Shown here: positions 29,090 through 37,009 of the stretch, piece by piece
How positions within the stretch are numbered: position 1 is the first letter of the stretch
Layout of the letters: each line of letters opens with the position of its first letter
Assembly (NCBI GenBank): GCA_024400305.1
Contig: JAKSMX010000001.1
Coordinates: 186,001-250,000, forward strand
DNA length: 64,000 nucleotides
Direction of reading: 5' to 3'
Source of the DNA: Bacteroidales bacterium
GTDB lineage: Bacteria > Bacteroidota > Bacteroidia > Bacteroidales > F082
Notes under the pieces: generated by a model
Databases searched by the model: none
What the model was told of the DNA's origin: nothing
The model's input: only the letters and a program-made list of their open reading frames with translations
Program-made: the position numbers and the translations under genes

Positions 29090-30106
29090 ATGAAATCATT
29101 ACTTGGAATGTCATTTGCGGAGCTTCAGGAGCTCGTGGCTCAGCACAACCTGCCGAAATTCACGGCGAAACAACTCGTTGAATGGCTTTACCTTAAACGG
29201 GTTAAGACCTTCGATGAGATGACGAACCTCTCGAAGGCGACGCGTCAGCTGTTATCAGAAAACTACACGACAGGCTACCGCGACTTCATCACCGTCCAGG
29301 AGTCGAAAGACGGCACGAAGAAATACCTTTTCCCTGCGGAGAACGGTTTCATCGAGGCGGCTTACATCCCCGAAAGGGAACGCGCCACGCTGTGTGTGTC
29401 GTGCCAGGTCGGATGCAAGATGAACTGCCAGTTCTGCCAGACAGGGAAGCAGGGTTTTGAGGGAAACCTTTCGGCCGGCGACATCATAAATCAGATTCTC
29501 AACCTCCCGGAGTTCGAAAAACTCTCGAACTTCGTCTTCATGGGCATGGGCGAGCCGATGGACAACTACGACAACATCATGCGGGTGCTTGACATCATGA
29601 CATCGGAATGGGGTCTGGCGATGAGCCCGACACGCATCACCGTCTCGACATCAGGTCTGATTCCGAACATGAAACGTTTCATGCAGGAGTCGAGATGCAA
29701 CCTTGCGGTCAGTCTGCACAGCCCGTTCCACGACGAACGCACGAAGATCATGCCAATTGAGAACAAGTTCCCGATAAGCGAGGTGATACACGCCATCCGC
29801 CAGCACGACTGGAGCGGACAACGCCGCGTGTCGTTCGAATACATTGTGTTCAAAGGACTTAACGACAGCCAGAGGCATGTCAACGAACTCGCAAGACAGC
29901 TCGGCCCGCTGCGCTGCCGCGTGAACCTGATAAGATTCCACGCCGTACCGGGCGTGCCGATGCAAAGCCCGACGATGGACGACATGATACGTTTCCGCGA
30001 CCGCCTCAACGACAAAGGCATCATAGCGACGGTGCGCGCCTCACGCGGACAAGACATCGACGCCGCCTGCGGACTGCTCTCAACAGCAGCCAAAGGAGAA
30101 GAATAA
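29090..30106 (+). CDS. rlmN: Dual-specificity rRNA/tRNA adenine-C2 methyltransferase RlmN
   Basis: 338 residues, typical length. The radical-SAM motif is CKMNCQFC (Cys109, Cys113, Cys116) within CVSCQVGCKMNCQFC; GMGEPMDNYDN and the C-terminal RASRGQDIDAACGLL with the methyl-carrying cysteine are present. It makes m2A2503 in 23S rRNA and m2A37 in some tRNAs, using a [4Fe-4S] cluster and two SAM. It starts 29 bp after the peptidase-like gene and ends at a strong terminator, so it may share the transcript of the PqqD-like trio. I take this as chance linkage, not as a RiPP maturase. Confidence 0.96.
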   Translation: MKSLLGMSFAELQELVAQHNLPKFTAKQLVEWLYLKRVKTFDEMTNLSKATRQLLSENYTTGYRDFITVQESKDGTKKYLFPAENGFIEAAYIPERERATLCVSCQVGCKMNCQFCQTGKQGFEGNLSAGDIINQILNLPEFEKLSNFVFMGMGEPMDNYDNIMRVLDIMTSEWGLAMSPTRITVSTSGLIPNMKRFMQESRCNLAVSLHSPFHDERTKIMPIENKFPISEVIHAIRQHDWSGQRRVSFEYIVFKGLNDSQRHVNELARQLGPLRCRVNLIRFHAVPGVPMQSPTMDDMIRFRDRLNDKGIIATVRASRGQDIDAACGLLSTAAKGEE

Positions 30107-30157
30107 AAATGGGGTGCGGCATTTCTAAAAAAGAGACTGAAGAAGAAAGTCAATGGA

Positions 30158-30210
30158 ACACAAAGCGCAATGTATTACAAACCCACTGCGCCTTGTGTTT
30201 TTATTTTATC
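30158..30210 (+). terminator. Intrinsic terminator after rlmN
   Basis: ACACAAAGCGCAATG (30158-30172) pairs with CACTGCGCCTTGTGT (30184-30198) through two G-U pairs, followed by TTTTATTTTAT. Confidence 0.85.
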
Positions 30211-30217
30211 ACTTTTA

Positions 30218-30248
30218 TTTGTTTTTCAAATAAAAAGTCGTACTTTTG
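30218..30248 (+). promoter_or_regulatory. Promoter of the biotin carboxylase operon
   Basis: TTTG at 30218-30221, exactly 19 nt, then TACTTTTG at 30241-30248: a full match to the Bacteroidota consensus. The ATG at 30265 gives a very short leader. Confidence 0.75.
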
Positions 30249-30264
30249 CAACGATTAATATATT

Positions 30265-32262
30265 ATGCCTTCAAGAAAGATTCATAAAGTGCTTGTCGCT
30301 GCTCGAGGCGAGATTGCCGTTCGTGTAATAAGGACGCTTAAGAAGTTGAGTATCAGTTCTGTCGCGATATATGCCGACAACGATTCCGACGCCCTTTTTT
30401 GCAGGATGGCCGACGAAGCGCGTCCGCTCGGCGGCGGAACGATCCGCGACACATACTTAAACATTCAGAAAATAATAGATGCAGCACTCGACACAGGCGC
30501 CGACGCCGTTCATCCCGGCTACGGGTTTCTGTCAGAAAGCCCGGAGTTTGCCGAGGCCTGCGCCGAGAACAACATCATCTTCATCGGCCCCGACGCCGAC
30601 GCCATGCGTCTCATGGGCAACAAGGTGGCGGCGCGCCGGTTCGCCATCGAACACCACATCCCCGTCACTTTCGGCATGACCGGGACCATCGACGAGATCG
30701 TCAGCAGAGCCGGAAGCCTCCCCTACCCCGTCCTCATCAAGGCGGCGGCGGGCGGCGGCGGCAAAGGAATGCACATCGTGAAAGACACCGCCGCATTGAG
30801 ACCGGCCCTCGAAACGGCTTCGAGCCAGGCGTTGCAGTTCTTCGGAAACGGAGAGGTGTTCGTGGAACAATATATTGAGAACCCGCGTCATATCGAGGTG
30901 CAGGTTCTCGCCGACCATTTCGGAAACGTCGTCCACCTCTTCGAGCGCGAATGCTCGGTGCAACGCCGCTACCAGAAAATCATAGAAGAGTCGCCGTCGC
31001 CGACACTGACTCCGGAAAAACGCAAGGAAATCTGCGATACCGCCGTAAGTCTTTGCAGGCAAGTCGGTTACAAGAACGCCGGCACCGTCGAGTTCCTCGT
31101 TGACAAGGACTTGAACTTCTATTTCCTCGAGATGAACACCCGCATCCAGGTGGAGCATCCGGTCACGGAGCAACGCACCGGCATCGACATCGTCGAGGAA
31201 CAGATCCGAATCGCCCGCGGCAAGGAGATGGGCTGGACACAAGACGTCATCCAAGACAACGGTCACGCCATCGAATGCCGCGTATATGCCGAAGACCCGG
31301 AAAACAACTTCGCCCCGGCACCAGACGAGGTGACACTCTACCACGAACCGCAGATGCGCGGATTGAGAATCGACAGCAGCATCGACAACGCCTGCACTAT
31401 CTCCCCGAACTACGACCCGATGATTGCGAAAGTGATATGCTTCGGCAAACGACGCTCCGACGCAATGGAAATCATGCGCAAGGCATTACGCGAATATATC
31501 GTCCAAACAGAGAAAAACAACATTCCATATCTGCAAAGTATCATTGAAAATCAAGACTTTATAGATAACAAGATTGATACTTCATATTGCGAGAAACATC
31601 AGGATGAACTGATTGAAACGACACGGCGCACACGCGAAAACATCAAGAAAGAAGATGTCGCCGCAATGTTTCTGTTCTATGATTTCAACAAAAATTATTT
31701 GGAAAACAGAAATATTGACAACGTATGGAATGCCATCGGCTACTGGCGTTTTCAGATGTCATTGAATGTGTTTGTCGAAAATGTAAAATGCCATGTCTCA
31801 ATCAAATCATTGACACACAAGGCTTTACATTGCACGATAAACGGCATTGAATATTCCGTCATGCTCACGCAGAACGACAGCGGCATCCGCAAGGTGATAA
31901 TCAACGGACGCACGGAGGCGATTTTCGTCTCACAGACGCCGGGTCACGAGTCCTGCGTGCATTTCCGCGGGTTGGATTTCATCTGTCACCGAGGCGACCA
32001 GCTCAACGACATGCGCGAGTTTTCGCAGGAGGAGTTCGGCGATGAGGATTTAAAATACTATGCGCCGATGCCCTGCAACATCGAGAAAATCTGTGTGAGC
32101 GAAGGCGACACGGTAAGACGCGGCGATGTGCTTTGCGTCACCGTGGCCATGAAGATGTTTTCCGACATAGTGGCGAAATGCGACGGGAAGGTCGCGAAAG
32201 TCAACGTGAAAGTTGGCGACAAAGTTGACAAGAAGAAAGTTTTAATAGAATTGAGTATATGA
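30265..32262 (+). CDS. Acyl-CoA carboxylase alpha subunit: biotin carboxylase fused to biotin carrier domain
   Basis: 665 residues. The biotin carboxylase part (1-450) has AVHPGYGFLSE, the ATP-grasp glycine loop KAAAGGGGKGMHIV, FVEQYIENPRHIEVQ, FERECSVQRRYQKI and NTRIQVEHPVTE. A less conserved middle region follows, then a biotinyl domain (about 595-665) with the biotin attachment Lys630 in AMKMFSD. The fused layout is that of propionyl-, methylcrotonyl- or geranyl-CoA carboxylase alpha chains, not of plain AccC. No carboxyltransferase beta subunit is nearby, so the acyl-CoA substrate is open. Its stop overlaps the acyl-CoA dehydrogenase start, which couples the two. Confidence 0.92.
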   Translation: MPSRKIHKVLVAARGEIAVRVIRTLKKLSISSVAIYADNDSDALFCRMADEARPLGGGTIRDTYLNIQKIIDAALDTGADAVHPGYGFLSESPEFAEACAENNIIFIGPDADAMRLMGNKVAARRFAIEHHIPVTFGMTGTIDEIVSRAGSLPYPVLIKAAAGGGGKGMHIVKDTAALRPALETASSQALQFFGNGEVFVEQYIENPRHIEVQVLADHFGNVVHLFERECSVQRRYQKIIEESPSPTLTPEKRKEICDTAVSLCRQVGYKNAGTVEFLVDKDLNFYFLEMNTRIQVEHPVTEQRTGIDIVEEQIRIARGKEMGWTQDVIQDNGHAIECRVYAEDPENNFAPAPDEVTLYHEPQMRGLRIDSSIDNACTISPNYDPMIAKVICFGKRRSDAMEIMRKALREYIVQTEKNNIPYLQSIIENQDFIDNKIDTSYCEKHQDELIETTRRTRENIKKEDVAAMFLFYDFNKNYLENRNIDNVWNAIGYWRFQMSLNVFVENVKCHVSIKSLTHKALHCTINGIEYSVMLTQNDSGIRKVIINGRTEAIFVSQTPGHESCVHFRGLDFICHRGDQLNDMREFSQEEFGDEDLKYYAPMPCNIEKICVSEGDTVRRGDVLCVTVAMKMFSDIVAKCDGKVAKVNVKVGDKVDKKKVLIELSI

Positions 32263-33401
32263 ATTTCGGACTTAACGAAAAACAGATTGAGTTTCGCGCC
32301 GAGGTGCGCGAGTTTGCCGAGAGAGAGGTGAAACCGGTGGCGGCGTTCAACGACGAACACGAGAAGTTCGACGTGGAGCTGACAAAAAAAATGGGTGACG
32401 CCGGTCTTCTCGGCATCTGCGTCCCGAAAGAATACGGCGGCCGGGAACTCGACACCTTATCTTATATAATAGCCGTTGAGGAACTCGCCCGCATCGACGG
32501 CTCGACGGCGGCCACCATCGCGGCCGACAACTCATTGGGCATCGGCCCGATAAAGGAATACGGAACAAAAGAACAGAAAGAGAGATACCTCCCGCGCCTG
32601 TGCAAAGACCATCTCTGGGGCTTCGGCCTGACTGAAGAGACGGCGGGCTGCGACTCGCGCGGAACAAAATCGACGGCAAGACTCGTTGACGGCCAGTGGG
32701 TTGTCAACGGCTCGAAGATTTTCATCACCAACAGTGCCACCCCGATGACACTCGGAAGCACCATTCAGGTCGTCAGCGGCGAGAGCGACGGCAAGCCGGA
32801 GTTCACCGCCTTCCTCATTGAGAACGACACGCCGGGCTTCACGCAACGTCCGATGGACCGCAAGATGATGTGGCGCGCCTCCAACACCGGCGAGCTGAAA
32901 TTCAACGACGTGCGCCTTTCAAACGAAAACGTCCTCGGAAAGCCGGGACAAGGCTCACATATCATGCTCGCTACGTTGGACGGCGGCCGTCTGTCAATCG
33001 GCGCGATGGGACTCGGCTGCGCCCAAGGTGCCTACGAGATGGCGTTGGATTATTCAAAGAGACGCGTGCAGTTCGGCAAGCCGATATGCAAGTTCCAGGC
33101 CGTGAGTTTCATGCTCGCCGAGATGGCAACAAAAATCGAGGCGGCACGCGAGCTTCTTTACAAGGCCTGCCGCATGAAAGACGCACATCTTCCTTTCGGG
33201 AAAGAAGCGGCGATGGCGAAACTCTACTGCTCGACGGTGGCGGCGGAGGTCTGCGACAAGGCCGTTCAGGTGATGGGCGGACACGGGCTGCTGAAAGACT
33301 TCGACATGGAACGTTTCTACCGCGACCAGCGAATCCTCCAGATCGGCGAAGGCACAAGCGAAATCCTGAAACTCGTAATATCAAGATATATAGGCTGTTA
33401 G
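32259..33401 (+). CDS. Short-chain acyl-CoA dehydrogenase
   Basis: 380 residues, the standard length. FAD and substrate motifs are GFGLTEETAGCDSRGTKSTA, FITNSATP, YSKRRVQFGKPICKFQAV and QVMGGHGLLKDFDMERFYRD; the catalytic base is Glu364 in QIGEGTSEILKLVI. This is the butyryl-/isovaleryl-CoA dehydrogenase branch and it needs an electron-transferring flavoprotein, whose genes are not in this window. With Ptb and Buk downstream it fits the last steps of butyrate formation, or branched-chain acid formation. Which acyl chain is used cannot be read from sequence alone. Confidence 0.93.
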   Translation: MNFGLNEKQIEFRAEVREFAEREVKPVAAFNDEHEKFDVELTKKMGDAGLLGICVPKEYGGRELDTLSYIIAVEELARIDGSTAATIAADNSLGIGPIKEYGTKEQKERYLPRLCKDHLWGFGLTEETAGCDSRGTKSTARLVDGQWVVNGSKIFITNSATPMTLGSTIQVVSGESDGKPEFTAFLIENDTPGFTQRPMDRKMMWRASNTGELKFNDVRLSNENVLGKPGQGSHIMLATLDGGRLSIGAMGLGCAQGAYEMALDYSKRRVQFGKPICKFQAVSFMLAEMATKIEAARELLYKACRMKDAHLPFGKEAAMAKLYCSTVAAEVCDKAVQVMGGHGLLKDFDMERFYRDQRILQIGEGTSEILKLVISRYIGC

Positions 33402-33435
33402 AAAATTTAATTTATCAACATAAAAATATAGAAAT

Positions 33436-34341
33436 ATGGAAATTACAAAACTTGAACAGATGTTTGACGTGCTCAAGAGCCGTCCGAAAAAACGTTTAGT
33501 TGCGGCTTACGCAAACGATGACCACACAATCTGCGCTGTCAGCGACGCCATCGACCACGGTTTGATTGACGCCACATTGGTCGGCGACCGCGCCACCATC
33601 GAAGGTGTCTGCAAGGCCGAGAACATCGATGTCAACAAATTCAAGATCGTTCAGGAGACTGACGACGTGAAGGCGGCTGCGATGGCATGCGACATCATCA
33701 ACAGAGGCGAAGGCGATATCCTCATGAAAGGTCTTCTACCTACCGACAAGTACATGCGCGCCATCCTCAACAAGGAACGCGGACTCTGCCCGCCGAACGT
33801 GACACTCGCCCACATGGCGGTCATCGAGAACCCGAACTACCATAAATTGTTGTTCGTCAGCGATGCGGCCATCATGCCGGCACCTGACTTCAAGCAGAAA
33901 CAGACCATCTTGAAGAACCTCCAGACGACAGCCAAGGCGCTCGGCATCGCCTGCCCGAAGATCGCGGTCATCGCCGCCACGGAGCAGATGAGCTACGGGA
34001 TGCCGGCCTGCGTTGAGGCGGCGCTTCTCGCGAAGATGGCCGACCGCGGTCAGATCAAAGGCGCAATGGTTGACGGCCCCATCTCCTTGGACCTCGCCAT
34101 CGATGCCGAAGCCGTGGCCATCAAAGGCTTCAAGAGCCCTGTGGCCGGCGACGCCGACTGCCTCCTCTTCCCGAACATCGAGAGCGCCAACGTGTTCTAC
34201 AAATGCTGCACCAAGTTCGACCACTCCGAGATGGGTTCGTGCGTCATGGGTGCCAAGGTCCCCTGCGTCCTCTCATCACGCGGCGACACAGCCAAGACAA
34301 AACTCTATTCAATCGCTCTGGCGGCAATGTTAGCAAAATAA
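33436..34341 (+). CDS. ptb: Phosphate butyryltransferase
   Basis: 301 residues. The phosphate acetyl/butaryl transferase fold shows GDILMKGLLPTDKYMRAILN, LLFVSDAAIMPAPDFKQK, DGPISLDLAIDAEA and GADVPCVLSSRGDTAKTK-like signatures near the end. It converts butyryl-CoA (or a related acyl-CoA) and phosphate to the acyl phosphate, directly before butyrate kinase in the operon. It starts 34 bp after the dehydrogenase. Ptb enzymes often accept isobutyryl- or isovaleryl-CoA, which matters given the carboxylase upstream. Confidence 0.93.
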   Translation: MEITKLEQMFDVLKSRPKKRLVAAYANDDHTICAVSDAIDHGLIDATLVGDRATIEGVCKAENIDVNKFKIVQETDDVKAAAMACDIINRGEGDILMKGLLPTDKYMRAILNKERGLCPPNVTLAHMAVIENPNYHKLLFVSDAAIMPAPDFKQKQTILKNLQTTAKALGIACPKIAVIAATEQMSYGMPACVEAALLAKMADRGQIKGAMVDGPISLDLAIDAEAVAIKGFKSPVAGDADCLLFPNIESANVFYKCCTKFDHSEMGSCVMGAKVPCVLSSRGDTAKTKLYSIALAAMLAK

Positions 34342-34366
34342 TTATTAATCTCTAAAATAAATTGAA

Positions 34367-35437
34367 ATGTACAAATTATTGATTATCAACCCAGGTTCGA
34401 CATCGACAAAGATCGCTGTGTTCCACGACAAAGAACAGGTTTTCAAGAAAAACATCAAACACTCAACGGAGGAAGTCTCGAAATTTGAAAAAATCGCCGA
34501 CCAGTTTGAGTTCCGCAAGGATGTGATTATGAGCGAGCTGAAGGCAGAGGGCATCGACCTCACAGGCCTCACGGCGGTCGTCGGCCGCGGCGGTCTCCTC
34601 CACCCGTTGACGTCAGGCGTCTATGAGGTGAACGCCGCCATGATCCGCGACCTCAACGAGGCGGCCAACGGCGAACACGCCTGCAACCTCGGCGGCCTCA
34701 TCGCAAACAGCATCGCCAAGGAGTTCGGAGTGAAAGCCTACATCGCCGACCCTGTCGTCGTTGACGAGATGGACGACGTGGCGCGTTATTCCGGACACCC
34801 GCTGTTCCCGCGCAAGTCGATATTCCATGCCTTGAACCAGAAGATCATCGCCCGCACACACGCCAAGGCGGTGAACAGGAAATACGAAGACCTCAACCTC
34901 ATCGGCATCCACCTCGGCGGCGGCATCTCCGTGGCGGCGCACAAGAAAGGCCGTGTCGTTGACGTCAACAACGCACTGAACGGCGACGGCCCGTTCACAC
35001 CAGAACGCTCCGGCGTCCTCCCGTCAGGCCCGTTGATGAACGCCTGCTTCAGCGGCAAATACACCAAGAAGGACATCGACCTGATGCTCAAGGGACAGGG
35101 CGGCTTCGTCGCATACCTCGGCACCAACGACGCCCTCACAGTGGAGAAGGAAGTCCGCGCCGGCAACAAGGAATGGGAGAAAGTCTATCGCGCAATGGCT
35201 TACCAGATCGCCAAGGAGGTCGGCGGCCTCGCTGCATCAGCGTTCTCGATGGACGTTGACGGCATCTTCGTCACAGGCGGCATGGCCTACGACAAGCTCT
35301 TCTGCTCGATCCTCAACGACCACCTCCACAAAATCGCCCCGGTCTATGTCTATCCTGGCGAAGACGAGATGGCGGCCCTCGCAATAAACGGCGTCATGGT
35401 CCTCGACGGCGAAGTCGAAGCCAAGATGTACGAGTAG
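34367..35437 (+). CDS. buk: Butyrate kinase
   Basis: 356 residues. The ASKHA-fold acid kinase signature LLIINPGSTSTKIAVFHD is at the N-terminus; GRGGLLHPL, IGIHLGGGISVAAHKKGRV and VTGGMAYDKLF follow, as expected for Buk. It transfers the phosphate of butyryl phosphate to ADP, giving ATP and butyrate. It is the last gene of the four-gene operon and is followed by a strong hairpin terminator. Acetate kinase is excluded by the short length and by the Buk-type GRGG and GTNDAL motifs. Confidence 0.95.
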   Translation: MYKLLIINPGSTSTKIAVFHDKEQVFKKNIKHSTEEVSKFEKIADQFEFRKDVIMSELKAEGIDLTGLTAVVGRGGLLHPLTSGVYEVNAAMIRDLNEAANGEHACNLGGLIANSIAKEFGVKAYIADPVVVDEMDDVARYSGHPLFPRKSIFHALNQKIIARTHAKAVNRKYEDLNLIGIHLGGGISVAAHKKGRVVDVNNALNGDGPFTPERSGVLPSGPLMNACFSGKYTKKDIDLMLKGQGGFVAYLGTNDALTVEKEVRAGNKEWEKVYRAMAYQIAKEVGGLAASAFSMDVDGIFVTGGMAYDKLFCSILNDHLHKIAPVYVYPGEDEMAALAINGVMVLDGEVEAKMYE

Positions 35438-35454
35438 GAATTTAAGGTAATCAG

Positions 35455-35505
35455 AAGTTTGAGGTGATTAGGAATTTAGTTCCTGATTACCTCAAACTTT
35501 TTAAA
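35455..35505 (+). terminator. Strong intrinsic terminator after buk
   Basis: Twenty bases at 35455-35474 pair with 35480-35499 (two G-U pairs) around a 5-nt loop, followed by a T run. The arms contain the GTGATTAGG unit found in other intergenic hairpins here. Confidence 0.85.
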
Positions 35506-35700
35506 TTAATGAGTTCCATAATTTGTCGGCGGAATTAATTCAGGGCATATTTGACTTCCAAAAAATCGATTGCAAGCGTCTTTTCGTGTGAAAAACTCAA
35601 AAACAGGACGTAGCTACGTCAATTTTGTATAAAAAACCAAGAAAACAATGACATGCATGAGGATTTTATTCCTCCAACGGGTTCATATCATTATTTTTTG

Positions 35701-35758
35701 TAATTTTGCACCATGTAAGATGCACAAAGTGGTGCTTTTATGCACCCTACAAGGTGCA
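35701..35758 (+). promoter_or_regulatory. Promoter box overlapped by TGCACC/GGTGCA repeats
   Basis: The -7 box TAATTTTG is at 35701-35708. The repeats are TGCACC at 35707, GATGCA at 35719, GGTGC at 35731, TGCACC at 35741 and GGTGCA at 35753. The last two form a perfect 6-bp inverted repeat. They lie at and after the expected transcription start, so they could be an operator or leader-RNA hairpins. Confidence 0.55.
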
Positions 35759-35774
35759 AATAAAAAAATATAGT

Positions 35775-36947
35775 ATGACAGACGCTACATTAATACAATA
35801 CATGAAGGAACAGATGAGTCTTGTTTCTTTGAAATTCAAGCGATACAATTATGACGAAATAGACTGGAACCTCCGTCTCGTATGCTTGAGTGGGCCTCGC
35901 GGTGTGGGTAAAAGCACGTTGGTTTTACAGCACATTCTGCTTACTCCAAATGAAAAATCGTTGTACGTTTCAGCTGACCATAGTTATTTCATGACCCATT
36001 CCTTAATTCAGTTGGCTGATGATTTTGTGAAAGATGGCGGCGAACATCTATATATTGATGAGATTCACAAATATGATGGCTGGAGTCGGGAGATAAAGCA
36101 AATTTACGACACGCATCCTGATTTGAAGACATTCATAACTGGTTCTTCTGTTCTCGACCTACTTAAAGGCGAGACTGACTTGAGCCGAAGGATGGTTATG
36201 ACATATATGTATGGAATGTCGTTCCGTGAGTACATATTATTGACATGCGACATTGAAGTGCCTGTCTTTTCATTTGAAGATGTACTTTCTGGCAAAGCGA
36301 ATCTCGGTGAGATTAAACATCCTTTACCATTTTTCCGGCAATATCTTAAAGATGGCTACTATCCTTTTTCAAAAGAAGGTGCATTTTACACCAGATTGGA
36401 GCAAGTAATCCGCCAGACAATGGAAGTTGACATCCCACAATACGCCAGAATCACTCCTGCAACCGGTCGAAAATTAAGGCAGATGTTAAACATTATCGCA
36501 CAAAATGCACCATATAAACCAGAGGCTAACGGATTGGCCAGTGAGATTCACGTAAGCCGAAACGACATTCCAAACTATCTTCTTTACATGGAACAGGCGG
36601 GGATGATAGGACAACTTCGCGATAGCACTGGTGGCATGCGCGGACTTGGCAAAGTGGAGAAATTATATCTCGACAACACAAATCTGCAATATGCCTTGGT
36701 CGGTGAAAAAATTGATATCGGCAACGTACGTGAAACATTCTTTTATAATCAGACACGAGTGAGACATGATGTCATTTCGTCTCGCGAAAGCGATTTCCGC
36801 ATAGGCGAATACACATTTGAGGTCGGTGGCAAGAAAAAAGGCAAAAAACAAATTCAAGATGTTGATAACGGTTTTGTTGTACGTGATGATATTGAATATG
36901 CTGCCGAGAACATAATCCCTTTATGGTCATTTGGTTTGCTTTATTAA
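35775..36947 (+). CDS. AAA-family ATPase (AAA_14 / DUF4143-like type)
   Basis: 390 residues from the ATG at 35775; the frame is open further upstream but only through the repeat block. Walker A SGPRGVGKSTLV at about 39-50 (Lys46), Walker B-like HLYIDEIHKYDGW and sensor-like FITGSSVLDLL are clear. The C-terminal half looks like the DUF4143-type region (HVSRNDIPNYLLYMEQAGMI, then EKLYLDNTNLQYAL, and FEVGGKKKGKKQIQ near the end). These proteins are widespread in Bacteroidota, often in many copies, and their role is unknown. It is a single-gene unit with its own unusual promoter region. Confidence 0.85.
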   Translation: MTDATLIQYMKEQMSLVSLKFKRYNYDEIDWNLRLVCLSGPRGVGKSTLVLQHILLTPNEKSLYVSADHSYFMTHSLIQLADDFVKDGGEHLYIDEIHKYDGWSREIKQIYDTHPDLKTFITGSSVLDLLKGETDLSRRMVMTYMYGMSFREYILLTCDIEVPVFSFEDVLSGKANLGEIKHPLPFFRQYLKDGYYPFSKEGAFYTRLEQVIRQTMEVDIPQYARITPATGRKLRQMLNIIAQNAPYKPEANGLASEIHVSRNDIPNYLLYMEQAGMIGQLRDSTGGMRGLGKVEKLYLDNTNLQYALVGEKIDIGNVRETFFYNQTRVRHDVISSRESDFRIGEYTFEVGGKKKGKKQIQDVDNGFVVRDDIEYAAENIIPLWSFGLLY

Positions 36948-36997
36948 TTTTCAAACTCAAAATTTTTTTCAATACCATTCCTTTAAACTAAAATCCG

Positions 36998-37005
36998 TAT
37001 TTTTG
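36998..37005 (+). promoter_or_regulatory. -7 box TATTTTTG 4 nt before the OstA-like start codon
   Basis: Fits TAnnTTTG. Since transcription starts a few bases after such a box, the message may begin at or just before the ATG at 37010 and be almost leaderless. Confidence 0.5.
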
Positions 37006-37009
37006 CAGA

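Larger units (their letters stand above)
35438..35774. other. Gene-free interval between buk and the AAA ATPase gene
   Basis: 337 bp. It holds the buk terminator, a 14-bp perfect palindrome GACGTAGCTACGTC (35607-35620), a small hairpin GAGGATTTTATTCCTC near 35657, a promoter box and a block of TGCACC/GGTGCA repeats. No coding frame is credible. Confidence 0.7.

Noticed and set aside
29090-30106. Radical-SAM maturase of a peptide pathway next to PqqD-like genes
   Set aside because: The protein has full RlmN signatures (CKMNCQFC, GMGEPMDN, RASRGQDIDAACGLL) and is an rRNA/tRNA methyltransferase.
35607-35620. Insertion sequence terminal repeat
   Set aside because: No transposase, no second inverted end and no target duplication were found near the palindrome.
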